Positions 46,064-55,428 of a DNA stretch of 64,000 bases are shown piece by piece. Where the stretch lies: NCBI GenBank assembly GCA_001310375.1, contig BAXC01000007.1:1-64000 (forward strand), written 5' to 3'. Each line of letters starts with the position of its first letter. Position 1 is the first letter of the stretch. A program made the position numbers and the translations under genes. The DNA is from Bacillus sp. JCM 19041 (GTDB lineage Bacteria > Bacillota > Bacilli > Bacillales > Bacillaceae_D). Below the pieces are notes generated by a model that had not been told where the DNA came from, did not search any database, and saw nothing but the letters and a program-made list of their open reading frames with translations.

Positions 46064-46803
46064 ATGAATTCAATCGGACTGGCACTTTATACATTACGCG
46101 ATGAACTTAAAGAAGACTTTAAAGGAACTCTTCAGAAAGTAAAAGAAATTGGCTATTCAGGTGTAGAGTTCGCGGGTTTTGGCGATTACTCTGCCAATGA
46201 AGTGAAAAATATGCTTGAAGAAATTGGGATTGAGGCATGGTCGAGCCATGTTCCCATTGAACAGTTGCGCAACAAATTAAGCGATGTAATTGAATATCAT
46301 AAAACAATTGGAGTTCAATTTATCGTGTGCCCTTACTTGTCAGAAGAAGAGAGGGAATCAAGAACTCATTATTTCAATCTCGCTGAGGAGTTCGAAGAAA
46401 TTGGTAATCAGATTAGAGAAGCCGGTTTCATTTTTTGTTATCATAACCATGATTTTGAATTAGAATTATACGATGGTGAGTATGGGTTAGATATATTATT
46501 AAGAGGGACCAGAACAAACAATATGCAGCTCGAATGTGATACATTTTGGGTCGAATTTGCTGGTGTAGACGCAAAATCATATTTGACCAAACACGCTAAT
46601 CGAGTACCTATAATTCATTTGAAAGACATGAAAAAAGATGGTGGAACATTTGCAGAAGTTGGTGAAGGAAAGCTTGATATCTCTGGGATTATTCAGGCGG
46701 CTAAAGAAGCAGGGACTTCATATTTTATCGTTGAACAAGATAAATGTGACGTCCGCCATTAGAAAGTGTTGAAATTAGCTTTAACAATTTGAAACACAAG
46801 TAA
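46064..46803 (+). CDS. Sugar phosphate isomerase/epimerase, second copy
   Basis: About 246 residues after repair. TIM barrel with YSGVEFAGFGDYS, FCYHNHDFELE, LECDTFWVEFAGVD and PIIHLKDMKKDGG (metal ligands). It resembles YcjR-type or inosose-dehydratase-like proteins and is shorter than the first copy at 44037. The frame breaks near 46751 (CC to C); repair gives CDRPPLESVEISFNNLKHK and a TAA at 46801. It is the last gene of the operon, followed by a terminator. Confidence 0.83.
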
Positions 46804-46804
46804 G

Positions 46805-46838
46805 TAAAAAAGAGCTTTCCTTAGGAAAGCTCTTTTTT
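46805..46838. terminator. Bidirectional terminator after the sugar operon
   Basis: Stem AAAAAAGAGCTTTCC / GGAAAGCTCTTTTTT with a TTA loop. It overlaps the end of the convergent YcaQ-like gene. Confidence 0.85.
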
Positions 46839-47994
46839 AGTTGCGATAACCAACCGAAGTAGCACCTACACGAATTGCTAAAGCGTGTAGAGCTTTATCT
46901 AACCTTCTTTTTGTATATTTCGTTTGTTGAAAGCTTTTATTTAATACGATATTATGAATCCACAACTTCTTTTCTGATCGGTCAAAGTAGGGAGAAACTT
47001 GGCCTACTAATTCTCCATCCCAGAGAATGGGCATGCCATAAGGACCGACGATTCGTTTTGAATCGGGAACGTAAATTTCCCAGCGGTAATAAAAGTCATA
47101 GACATCCATTAGTCGTTCTCTTCTCCAAAGAAGAGGGTCTAGAGGCGAGAGAAAATCGACACCTGTTGGTTGATCGTTTTCTGCTGAAAGTAATGCCTCT
47201 GTATCTTCTGTTAGAATTGCGTACGGTCTTTTAATTCCTTTGATTGATACCTCTGTAAATTGATTGCGGTTAATAGCTAGTTGGTGCAATTGTTTGCGAG
47301 TTTGTGCTGGATGCTTTTGCCAACCATATCTAGGGTCGTCATGACTAAATAAGCGATAAGCGCGAGCGAATTTAAATTGAAGCGCCGTTGCGCGCTCACT
47401 AGGGCTTGAATATTCCTCTTCTAATAGTAATTTCTTTGGGATTGAATCTTCTGTGCGAGCAAAAAAACGCATTGATCCCTTTCTTTGAGTTACTTGGATC
47501 TTCCCTGTATAAAATAAAAGCTGTAGTGCATGGCTGGATTCTTTCGTCGTGGCAGTTCCAGTGTCCCAACCTCCTTGGACTTTCTTTGTGCTAGCGAAAG
47601 CGGAGGATGGAAGAGGACCTTCATCGGCAAGTCTAGATAAAATAATATTAATCACTTCTGATAAATTGGATAATTCTTTTGATAATTTATCGGTAAGCTG
47701 TCGGCGGACATCTGCAAACAATGGATAGTTGTTAATTGGCAATAAACAAGCCGCCTGCGCATAGTATTCAAAAGCCTGACCGTCGGTTAATACTTTCTCT
47801 AAAGAGCCGTTATGATAAGATGGCATACGCAAACTTGCTGTTAAGTGATGGTTTCGTTCAATTATCGCTACAGGGTCCAATTGAATAGCTTCAAGGTTCG
47901 TTAACAGTTCAATGCTAGTATTGAACTTAGGTTTAATTAATTTCTGATGTAGAAAAGCTTTAGCTGTTTGCTTAGATATTGTAATCAAACACAT
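46837..47994 (-). CDS. YcaQ-like winged-helix (HTH_42) protein
   Basis: 385 residues from ATG 47994; an upstream TTG at 48036 would lie in the apparent -10 region (TATACT). It belongs to the HTH_42/DUF1006 superfamily: QTAKAFLHQKLI near the N-terminus, LDPVAIIERNHHLTASLRMPSY, and FLSPLDPLLWRRERLMDVYDFYYRWEIYVP, KRIVGPYGMPILWDGELVGQ. Members such as YcaQ/AlkX act as DNA glycosylases that unhook interstrand crosslinks, so a DNA-repair role is likely. The frame is intact. Confidence 0.85.
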   Translation of the reverse strand: MCLITISKQTAKAFLHQKLIKPKFNTSIELLTNLEAIQLDPVAIIERNHHLTASLRMPSYHNGSLEKVLTDGQAFEYYAQAACLLPINNYPLFADVRRQLTDKLSKELSNLSEVINIILSRLADEGPLPSSAFASTKKVQGGWDTGTATTKESSHALQLLFYTGKIQVTQRKGSMRFFARTEDSIPKKLLLEEEYSSPSERATALQFKFARAYRLFSHDDPRYGWQKHPAQTRKQLHQLAINRNQFTEVSIKGIKRPYAILTEDTEALLSAENDQPTGVDFLSPLDPLLWRRERLMDVYDFYYRWEIYVPDSKRIVGPYGMPILWDGELVGQVSPYFDRSEKKLWIHNIVLNKSFQQTKYTKRRLDKALHALAIRVGATSVGYRN

Positions 47995-48105
47995 CACGTC
48001 CTGTTCACTTATACGTTGTTTTGTGTAGTATAACAAAACTTGAAGATAGAAACAGAAATTAAGAAAGAAGGGCCATATACTTCATGAAAAAACCGGTTTG
48101 AAAAT

Positions 48106-49005
48106 ATGGATCAAATACATAACCATCACCGTATGTCTGATTTTATACGATGGTATAAAGAGCGCTTCAGAAAAAATAAAGACTTGGAAACAATAATTGA
48201 AGTTAATGAGAAACCAGAACTAACAAAGCTTCATAAAGAAGAAAGGGACTCCATTACATGGGCTGGGCATGCTACTTTTTTAATTCAGATTAATGGAATG
48301 AATATCTTAACTGATCCAGTTTGGTCAAAATTCATGGGTACAACTAAACGCTCAGTCCCGCAACCTATTCCACTTCATATCTTGCCTGCCATTGATTTTG
48401 TTTTAATTTCTCATGGTCACTATGATCATTTAGATTTTAAAACGCTGAAAAACCTACCTGGAAATCCACATCTTTTAGTGCCATCAGGTCTAAAAAATGT
48501 ATTTCAAAAAAAAGGATGGCCAGAAGAAGTAGTGACAGAACTTCATTGGTGGGATTACATCGTTATAAACGAATTAACTTTTACATTTGTTCCTGCTCAA
48601 CATTGGGTACGTAGAGGGATATTTGATATGAATTTAAGCCATTGGGGTGGTTTTGTTATAAGTTCTAAAGAAAAGACGATTTATTTTGCAGGAGATAGCG
48701 GGTACTTTCGAGGATTTAAACAGGTTGCAGAGAAACTGCCTTCGATCGATTATGCTTTATTACCTATTGGCGCGTATGAACCAGAGTGGTTCATGGAATT
48801 AGACCATATGGCGCCCGAGCAAACGGTACAGGCTTTTATCGATTTGAAAGCAAAGCAATGTATACCGATGCATTATGGTACATTCCGCCTCGCTGATGAC
48901 ACTGGACCAGAAGCATTAAAGCGTTTTGAACAAGAATGGACGCGACGAAACTTAAAGTCAGAACAAAAAAGTGTACTCTCAATAGCGAGCACACTATGGA
49001 TATAG
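48106..49005 (+). CDS. MBL-fold metallohydrolase, NAPE-PLD-like
   Basis: 299 residues. The sequence has TWAGHATFLIQINGMNILTDPVWSK, the metal motif SHGHYDHLD (HxHxDH), PAQHWVRRG, YFAGDSGYFRGF and PMHYGTF. The TDPVWS and QHWxxR patterns are typical of the NAPE-PLD-like/UlaG-type group. The substrate is unknown. The SD before the ATG is weak. It is divergent from the YcaQ-like gene and convergent with yesL, whose stop lies 6 bp away. Confidence 0.85.
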   Translation: MDQIHNHHRMSDFIRWYKERFRKNKDLETIIEVNEKPELTKLHKEERDSITWAGHATFLIQINGMNILTDPVWSKFMGTTKRSVPQPIPLHILPAIDFVLISHGHYDHLDFKTLKNLPGNPHLLVPSGLKNVFQKKGWPEEVVTELHWWDYIVINELTFTFVPAQHWVRRGIFDMNLSHWGGFVISSKEKTIYFAGDSGYFRGFKQVAEKLPSIDYALLPIGAYEPEWFMELDHMAPEQTVQAFIDLKAKQCIPMHYGTFRLADDTGPEALKRFEQEWTRRNLKSEQKSVLSIASTLWI

Positions 49006-49011
49006 GTTGTA

Positions 49012-49644
49012 TTAGGCGGCTTCGCTTTTTTGTTTCTCTTCATTTCGGATAAAACCAAAATGAGAAAACCACATAAGTAAAAATATTGGAATGGATACGC
49101 CGAAAAACGGAAGAACGCCTGGGAACTGAAGCATTAGAAATGATAGAGCTGCTAGTGAAAGAAGCATTGTAATACTTAAAAACGGGCGTACTACTGCGTG
49201 TAATACAGCGTGTTTTAGCAACTGGCCTATACTAAGCTCGTAATGGACAAAGACACTAAACGCATAAAAACAAGTTAGGGCATAGAGCAGGCAAAGCAGT
49301 AAGAGTGGCAAGGAAAGCATGGTGATATATGGGTTTGTGTGATTATAGACAAATAATATATCGACGATAAGCACAAAGCCAACAATGGTTAGCGTAAAAC
49401 CAATCCCCTGAACTTTCCAATAATCTTTTTTAAAATAAGAAAGAAATGTTTTGAATAAGGGTAAGTCACTCTCGCCCCTGATCCATTGTCTTGTTAGGGC
49501 AAATGAAGCTTGAGTAGCCGGGAACAATCCACCTACAACTAACCCTGCAATAGTGAAGCCAATCCATAGTAAGTTAAGTGCGGCTAACCTCATAATCCAT
49601 TCGGCAGCTCTATATATACCGCCCATAAGACCATTCATTTCCAT
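49012..49644 (-). CDS. DUF624 membrane protein, YesL-like
   Basis: 210 residues from ATG 49644 (SD AAAGGTGG). Five membrane segments and the family motifs NLLWIGFTIAGLVVGGLFPATQASFALTR and SYFKKDYWKVQ. YesL proteins normally sit in carbohydrate operons beside ABC sugar transporters; here it stands alone. A perfect cre-like site lies 17-31 nt upstream of the start, which agrees with a sugar-related, catabolite-repressed role. Confidence 0.83.
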   Translation of the reverse strand: MEMNGLMGGIYRAAEWIMRLAALNLLWIGFTIAGLVVGGLFPATQASFALTRQWIRGESDLPLFKTFLSYFKKDYWKVQGIGFTLTIVGFVLIVDILFVYNHTNPYITMLSLPLLLLCLLYALTCFYAFSVFVHYELSIGQLLKHAVLHAVVRPFLSITMLLSLAALSFLMLQFPGVLPFFGVSIPIFLLMWFSHFGFIRNEEKQKSEAA

Positions 49645-49660
49645 AACTTTAACCACCTTT

Positions 49661-49675
49661 ATGAAAGCGTTATCT
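49661..49675 (-). promoter_or_regulatory. CcpA cre site before the yesL-like gene
   Basis: ATGAAAGCGTTATCT fits WTGNAANCGNWNNCW at every fixed position. It lies immediately upstream of the SD of the minus-strand gene, a typical roadblock or promoter-overlap position. Confidence 0.6.
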
Positions 49676-49695
49676 TAATTGTACCATAAAAATAA

Positions 49696-49728
49696 AAGAA
49701 CGAACTGCTGAAATCAACAGTTCGTCTT
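49696..49728 (-). terminator. Terminator of the minus-strand hypothetical gene
   Basis: Read on the minus strand: GACGAACTGTTG...CAGTTCGTTC followed by TTTTATT. It lies 14 nt after the stop codon at 49742. Confidence 0.7.
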
Positions 49729-49741
49729 AAAACAAGTGAAT

Positions 49742-50050
49742 TTATTTTAAATTTTTAACAACTTCTTTTGTTTCGATTGTACCTAGATCATAAATAACTT
49801 CAAACAATTCTTGTAGCTCGTTGTCGGTTGCTTCTTTGTCCTCATCTGCTTTCTTTTCCTGGAAAGGTCGTTGGAAAAGCTCTTCCTGCCGAAAATCATT
49901 GGATTTAATTTGTTCGATCAATGCTTCAATTTTATCTACTTCATTATTTGTGGCATAAATCTCATATTGAATTGTGTTATCAGGTGTTTTGAAGGTGGAA
50001 ATTTGCATCATAGCCATATCGATTGTAACAAAATAACGTTCTCTTGACAT
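49742..50050 (-). CDS. Conserved small cytosolic protein, function unknown
   Basis: 102 residues from ATG 50050 with an excellent SD (GAGGAGGC, 7 nt). I do not recognise the family. The N-terminal half (RYFVTIDMAMMQISTF, IQYEIYATNNEVDKIEALIEQI) looks like a small alpha/beta domain; the C-terminal half is acidic with predicted helices (ADEDKEATDNELQELFEVIYDLG). It has no signal peptide and no membrane segment. It is probably monocistronic. Confidence 0.7.
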   Translation of the reverse strand: MSRERYFVTIDMAMMQISTFKTPDNTIQYEIYATNNEVDKIEALIEQIKSNDFRQEELFQRPFQEKKADEDKEATDNELQELFEVIYDLGTIETKEVVKNLK

Positions 50051-50381
50051 TTTAAATTGCCTCCTCTTGTGTCTCGTATAAAGTTGATACCCGATTCTGT
50101 TTTGTTTACACATGCTAATTTAATCGAGAAGATTTAATATATGTTTTAAATAAAAAAATGAAGGGTAGTGTTTATTAAACTCCAGCTCCTAAAAATTGGA
50201 TAGTGATGCAGGCTGTACTTTATCATAATGGAGAATGTATTCACATAGAATAAAGGCGACAATGAGAAAGGGACAGTCTTAATTGCCAAATTTTGAAAGA
50301 TTACCTTCGTGAAATTAATTCTTGATCTAGACAAGCTATGATATAGTGAAGAGATCATATGACCATTAGGAAGGTAATCTT
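50051..50381 (+). promoter_or_regulatory. Intergenic region with a possible promoter for the M15 gene
   Basis: About 330 bases with no supportable gene; the 70-codon minus-strand frame at 50146-50358 lacks an SD. A TTGATC (about 50321) and a TATGAT/GATATAGT stretch (about 50338-50347) precede the ATG at 50382. The SD AGGAAGG is at 50369. Confidence 0.3.
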
Positions 50382-51149
50382 ATGTATAAATCAACCATGG
50401 CATTTATCTGTATGATGATGCTCACTACAGGTTGTTCCGGGATAGGTAGCGTCACCAAGTTGCCATTAAAAGAAGAGCCGAGTTTAAAAAGTACTTCATT
50501 TAACGAAGAGGATCCAATGTACCTTCAAGCTCATCTTTTTAATGAAGTAATAAAGGTAAGCGGTCAACCAACAATAATGAATCCCGACAATTATGTTGCA
50601 AATGTAAATAGGGATTTTAAATTACCGGCAGACTATAAACCGGAAGATTTAGTTATTCCGAATATTCGTTTTTCTTTTGATTATATCGACGATCGTCGCT
50701 ACGTAAGAGAGGATGCAGCAAATTCACTTGAACAACTTTTTGAAGCAGCAGAGGATGATGGGTTTATCTTGTATGCGATTTCTGGTTACCGTTCCTATGA
50801 ACGACAAGAGGTATTATATGAAGAAGCCCAATCGGTTCAAGGTAAGAATCAAAGCCTTGTTGCAATGCCAGGACATAGCGAACACCAGACAGGACTCGCT
50901 ATCGATATTTCCAGTGCATCTATTAACTATGCTTTAAGTAAGAAGTTCGGTGAAACGGAAGAAGGCAATTGGGTAAAAGACCATGCTCATCTCTTTGGAT
51001 TTATTATTCGTTACCCAGAGGGGAAAGAAGAAGTAACGGGATATAGTTATGAACCGTGGCATTTAAGATATGTTGGTGATATTGCTACTGACATTTATGT
51101 TAGGGAGTATACCCTTGAAGAATATTTGGAAGTTGTAAAGAAAATGTAA
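50382..51149 (+). CDS. D-alanyl-D-alanine carboxypeptidase-type lipoprotein (M15/VanY)
   Basis: 255 residues. The lipobox is MLTTGC (Cys about residue 18). The VanY domain has ILYAISGYRSYERQEVLYEEA, the Zn-ligand motifs MPGHSEHQTGLAIDIS (SxHxxGxAxD) and YEPWHLRYVG (ExxWHxRYVG). This pattern fits DD- or LD-carboxypeptidases that trim stem peptides (VanY/LdcB/YodJ). It is anchored outside the membrane. It is the second M15 peptidase of the window but belongs to a different subgroup from the one at 16165. The frame is intact. Confidence 0.88.
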   Translation: MYKSTMAFICMMMLTTGCSGIGSVTKLPLKEEPSLKSTSFNEEDPMYLQAHLFNEVIKVSGQPTIMNPDNYVANVNRDFKLPADYKPEDLVIPNIRFSFDYIDDRRYVREDAANSLEQLFEAAEDDGFILYAISGYRSYERQEVLYEEAQSVQGKNQSLVAMPGHSEHQTGLAIDISSASINYALSKKFGETEEGNWVKDHAHLFGFIIRYPEGKEEVTGYSYEPWHLRYVGDIATDIYVREYTLEEYLEVVKKM

Positions 51150-51306
51150 AAGTGGTGTGAAAGTGCATTATGTCCGTGAAACTATATTCAAGGAAGTTTT
51201 TTTTTGATAAACTATTTGCTTGTAACGTATTTATTGAGATAAGCATTAGAAAACCCAAATAGAGAAAAAGGGTCACACTCGTTTGAACTGAGAGGAGACT
51301 AGCGAA

Positions 51307-53192
51307 ATGACAAAAATAAAAGCTGGTTTCAGGAGGTTGCAATTCTTCTGGCTGGCCGTCGCTTTATTATCGATTACAACATATGTTCTTTACAAAGTGG
51401 CTTTTACAATTCCCACAGAAAATATGATGCAGGAATTTCTACTGTTTATTAACCCAATTAGTTCATCTGTTTTACTAATCGGGATTGCTTTGCTTTTTAG
51501 AAACAAAGCTCGCAACGTGATGGTAGTCGTTTTATCCTTTATTGGATCCTTTATTTTGTATGGAACTTGCTGTTTTATCGATTTTATTCAGACTTTTTAA
51601 CATTACCGGTGTTATTACAAACAAACAACATGCAGGATTTATCTTCAAGTGTCTTTGAATTAATGAGCATTTGGGATATATTCTTATTTTCAAATGTACT
51701 TGTCCTAGCAGTGCTTGTCGCTAGAAGGAAAGTACCAGTTGTAGGTCGCTTAAAACGCGAACCAATCTTGATTTTTTCGCTTGCAATCCTATTGTTTTTA
51801 GGTAATTTAACACTAGCGCAAACAGAACGTCCTCAATTACTAACCCGTTCATTTGACCGTGATATGATTGTGAAAAATATTGGTGTTTTTAATTTTCATC
51901 TATACGATATCTTTTTGCAATCCCAGTCAAGAGCACAGCGTGTCTTAGCTGATAGCTCAGATATTATTGAAGTAAAGAATTATTTGCAAGCAAACCGGAC
52001 AGAGCCTGATCCGGACATGTTTGGTGTTGCAGAAGGCAAAAATGTTTTTATGATATCTCTTGAGTCATTACAAAGTTTTGTGATTGATAACGATGTGAAT
52101 GGACAGGAAGTAACACCATTTTTAAACCAATTAAAAGAGGATAGTTACTATTTCGAGAATTTTTATCACCAAACAGAACAAGGTAAAACGTCTGATTCGG
52201 AGTTTATTGTGGCGAATTCAATGTTTGGAAGAAGCAGTGGTGCTGTTTTCTTTACGCACGCGCAAAACGACTATAATGCCACTCCAGAAATACTTGGGGA
52301 AAATGGCTATTATTCATCGGTGATGCATGCGAACAACAGGACTTTTTGGAATAGAGACGTTGTTTACGACACTTTGGGCTACGATCATTTCTACGACGTA
52401 TCTTACTATGATGTCACAGAAGATAATTCCGTTGGTTGGGGATTAAAGGATCGTGAGTTCTTTGAGCAATCGATCGACCTTCTAAAAGAACAGCCACAGC
52501 CGTTTTACTCAACGTTTATTACGTTAACAAATCATTTTCCGTTTGAATTAGATGAAGAAGATAAAATGGTGGATGAGTTTGATTCTAATAGCGGAACGTT
52601 GAACAGATACTTCCCAACGGTTCGTTACATGGACTATGCTGTGGAACAATTCTTTGTGGATATAAAAGAAGCAGGGCTGTATGAGGATAGTATCTTTATT
52701 TTATACGGCGATCATTATGGTATTTCAGGCAACCATAATGTAGCAATGGCTGAATATCTAGAACAAGATGAAATTACTCCTTTTGATTCTGTACAGTTAC
52801 AGAGAGTGCCTTTGTTTATTCATATTCCAGGGCACGAGGGTGAAACCATTGATACAGTTAGCGGACAGATTGATATACAGCCAACGTTGATGCACCTGCT
52901 TGGTATGTCGACGAAGGAAGATATCCAGTTTGGTTCCGATTTGTTTTCACCAGAGAATGAATCGTATGCAGTCCTACGTAATGGAAGTTTTATCACTGAT
53001 GACGTCGTATGGACGAACAACACTTGCTATGATAAAAGTACAGGTGAGCCACTGGAAGAAGGCGAAGTAGATGCTTGTGAAGAGTTTGCACCGAGAGCAG
53101 CCTCTGATTTAGAATTCTCGGATAAGATTATTTATGGAGACTTACTTCGTTTCTACGAGCCAGATAATCAAAACTTAGTTGAAACCGAATAA
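51307..53192 (+). CDS. LtaS-type sulfatase, lipoteichoic acid synthase family
   Basis: About 628 residues after repair. Five N-terminal membrane segments (to about residue 170) precede an extracellular sulfatase domain. The metal site is VFMISLESLQSF (Glu), the catalytic Thr lies in TEQGKTSDSEF, and other motifs are MHANNRTFWNRD and ILYGDHYGISGNHN. LtaS polymerises glycerol phosphate from phosphatidylglycerol onto a lipid anchor; paralogues act as primases or stress forms, and this window does not tell which. The frame breaks at about 51563 (one missing A or C), giving ILYGNLLFYRFYSDF or GTLLFYR after repair. Confidence 0.9.
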
Positions 53193-53193
53193 T

Positions 53194-53226
53194 AAAAAAG
53201 CCGTCGCAATTGCGATGGCTTTTTTG
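53194..53226 (+). terminator. Terminator after the LtaS-like gene
   Basis: Stem AAAAAAGCCgTCGCA / TGCGAtGGCTTTTTT. Confidence 0.8.
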
Positions 53227-53254
53227 TACACTAAGGAAGAAATGAGGTGTGGTA

Positions 53255-53356
53255 ATGAGAAGAAGTAATCGATTTTGGTTCATTTTAATTGCGAGTATTG
53301 CAGGAGTTTATGCCGTTGTTTACTGGCTTGTATCAGGAGATTTGCGATGGCCCTAA
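53255..53356 (+). CDS. Small single-span membrane protein (33 aa)
   Basis: MRRSNRFWFILIASIAGVYA and 13 more residues ending SGDLRWP: a basic N-terminus, one hydrophobic segment (8-25) and a short polar tail. An SD (GAGGTG) lies 6-7 nt before the ATG. It follows the LtaS-like gene after a terminator and is convergent with the yitT-like gene. I do not recognise it; the feature set is typical of small membrane proteins of Bacillaceae that are usually missed. Confidence 0.5.
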   Translation: MRRSNRFWFILIASIAGVYAVVYWLVSGDLRWP

Positions 53357-53363
53357 CACGTTG

Positions 53364-53967
53364 TTAATCAGCTTGAATACCGTGGGCATTAACCCCACCC
53401 AAGGCTGTGATGACGGTTGTGGCAAAACCGGTTGCGATTACCGCAATCGTTGACAAGATAATCTCGTCCATTGTTACAATTGAAATGCCAGCAACAACAG
53501 CACCTAAATCAAACCCAACAATGAGGACGCCGACATTCCAGGTTGTCTTAGCAGAAATCATTTGGCTAATAAGTCAAACCCTCCTGTGCTAATATCAAGC
53601 AAAAACATGATTCCGGCACCAACGCCAAGCATTAAACCACCAATAATTGCACTAGGCAGTGGGGGAAGAATAGGCGTTACTGGAATAAAAGCGGCGAAGT
53701 AATCGATCATTAAAGAAGAAACGATCACTCCAGCAAGTGAGTTATAAAAGAACGGGCGGAAGTAAATCCAAGCTAAAATATAAATTGGGATGCTAACGAC
53801 AATGATTGTCATGCCAACGGGAAAATTCCAAATGTAATGGGCGATAAGCCAACGCCTATTATCCCTCCATCCAGCAAATGGTATGAAACGAAGAAAAAGT
53901 TAATGCCTATGCTAATAAGCAGGCACCCTGTCAACAATATGCTTACATAACGAATTCCTTTTATCAC
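53364..53967 (-). CDS. YitT/YczE-like integral membrane protein
   Basis: About 201 residues after repair, with five or six membrane segments. It starts MIKGIRYVSILLTGCLLISIG and has GIIGVGLSPITFG, a glycine-rich GGLMLGVGAGIMFLLDISTGGFDLLAQ (the STGGxD motif of YitT-type proteins) and a hydrophobic C-terminus. It lacks the cytosolic DUF2179 domain of long YitT proteins, nearer in size to YczE. The GTG start at 53967 follows GAGGGTG. The frame breaks at about 53818 and 53567 (both CCC to CC on the minus strand). Confidence 0.72.
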
Positions 53968-54077
53968 TTAATCACCCTCATACAATCAGTAGCCAAGCTC
54001 TCTTCATCTTATGCGGACAACTATAAGGCTATGACGGTGATACGATCGAAAAGCAGTTTATCGAAAAGAAAGAAGGA

Positions 54078-54851
54078 TTAATAATAAGTTGCGCTAAACC
54101 GTGCGTATAGAATCGCTAAAAGGATAATTGCTCCAACAACAATCGCTATTCTCTTCAATATTTTATTGCGTCGGTTGTTTTTCCAACGATTAGGATTAAA
54201 TGAAACGTCATCATCATCGATATACACCTTTCGTGTGCGGTTGACACTTCCTTTTTGATAGTAAGGTTTTGAGCCGCGAAGAAACAGTGGAGCAAGTAGG
54301 GCACCAAATGCTAAACCAAATAGATGAGCCAATATGTTTATGTTAGCTCCTAAAAATGTCATCACTAGTGAGATAACAATGATTGGAAAAATTGTTTGAG
54401 CTGACTGACGATCAAGTAAGTCGTTTCTGTATAAATACATAAAGAGAAATACGCCAAACAAACCAAATATAGAGCCAGAAGCACCGACGTGTAAGTAATA
54501 TAAATCCTGCAAATAGAAAGTAACAACATTTGCCAGGATGCCGGGGATAAGATAAATAAGCAGAAATTTAAATCTACCAAGCATGGTTTCTAAAGCTGGT
54601 GCAAAAATGATTAAGGCAAACATATTAAACAAAAGATGAAAAAAGGAACCGTGCAAAAAAATTGGGGTCACTAGGCGCCAGTATTGACCGTTAGCAATGC
54701 CAGCATTGTAACCGACGCCTAAATCGCGCCAAATGAATCCTGACGGTAGTAAAATTAATAGGAAATGGATTGATACAGTTAATGCCACGATACCACTTAC
54801 GACAGGGTAATTACGGATATAGGAAGAAAACGTCTCATTTCGGATGAACAT
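54078..54851 (-). CDS. Rhomboid-family intramembrane serine protease
   Basis: 257 residues, six membrane segments. The catalytic Ser is in GASGSIFGLFG and the catalytic His in ILAHLFGLAFG; HGSFFHLLFNMFAL is the conserved HxxxN region. A basic C-terminal part (KNNRRNKILKR) precedes a last hydrophobic helix. B. subtilis has a rhomboid gene, ydcA, beside acpS, and this is the same place. The SD AAAGGAGAG precedes the ATG. Confidence 0.9.
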   Translation of the reverse strand: MFIRNETFSSYIRNYPVVSGIVALTVSIHFLLILLPSGFIWRDLGVGYNAGIANGQYWRLVTPIFLHGSFFHLLFNMFALIIFAPALETMLGRFKFLLIYLIPGILANVVTFYLQDLYYLHVGASGSIFGLFGVFLFMYLYRNDLLDRQSAQTIFPIIVISLVMTFLGANINILAHLFGLAFGALLAPLFLRGSKPYYQKGSVNRTRKVYIDDDDVSFNPNRWKNNRRNKILKRIAIVVGAIILLAILYARFSATYY

Positions 54852-54956
54852 AGGGTCTCTCCTTTTTATGGTTCTGGTTAGAGTAAGAACTTGCGTTGTT
54901 TATTATATCAGTTCGCTAGGTAGTCGCATAATATTGTTAATTGAAGGATGGGAAAA

Positions 54957-55316
54957 GTGATCGTAGGGATCGGGTTGGACATCATCGAGCTTGAAAGAAT
55001 TAAGTCAGTGTTGCAGAGGCAACCTCGTTTTGCCAAAAGAATTTTAACTCGAACTGAGTTAAGTCAAATGAACAATTTAACGCCGTATCGGCAAACGGAA
55101 TTTTTAGCGGGGCGTTTTGCTGCTAAAGAAGCATATGCAAAAGCAAAAGGAACTGGAATTGGGGCTTACCTTTCATTCCAAGATATTGAGGTAGTTATTG
55201 AGGAGAGTGGAAAGCCTGTTATTGTCAGTGGGGTGGTTGGAGAGAAAGCTCATCTATCGATTACGCACTCCAATCAATTTGCGGCAGCTCAAGTGGTAAT
55301 TGAAAGTTTCAGGTAA
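54957..55316 (+). CDS. acpS: Holo-[acyl-carrier-protein] synthase
   Basis: 119 residues from GTG 54957 (SD GAAGGATGGG), giving the family start [15 protein letters not shown]; an ATG at 54948 overlaps that SD. It transfers 4'-phosphopantetheine from CoA to apo-ACP. Motifs are [10 protein letters not shown] (Mg-binding Asp), [16 protein letters not shown] (Glu, Lys) and [17 protein letters not shown]. The length is standard. Confidence 0.95.
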   Translation: MIVGIGLDIIELERIKSVLQRQPRFAKRILTRTELSQMNNLTPYRQTEFLAGRFAAKEAYAKAKGTGIGAYLSFQDIEVVIEESGKPVIVSGVVGEKAHLSITHSNQFAAAQVVIESFR

Positions 55317-55428
55317 CTTGTCAATACTCGTCTGCATATTGCTTGACCTTCGCTCATATAGTTTACAGCAACAGGGTATTGGACTCGCCGTCTAATTCCT
55401 AATGTGAGCTGAAGGGGTGAAGGAAGGC

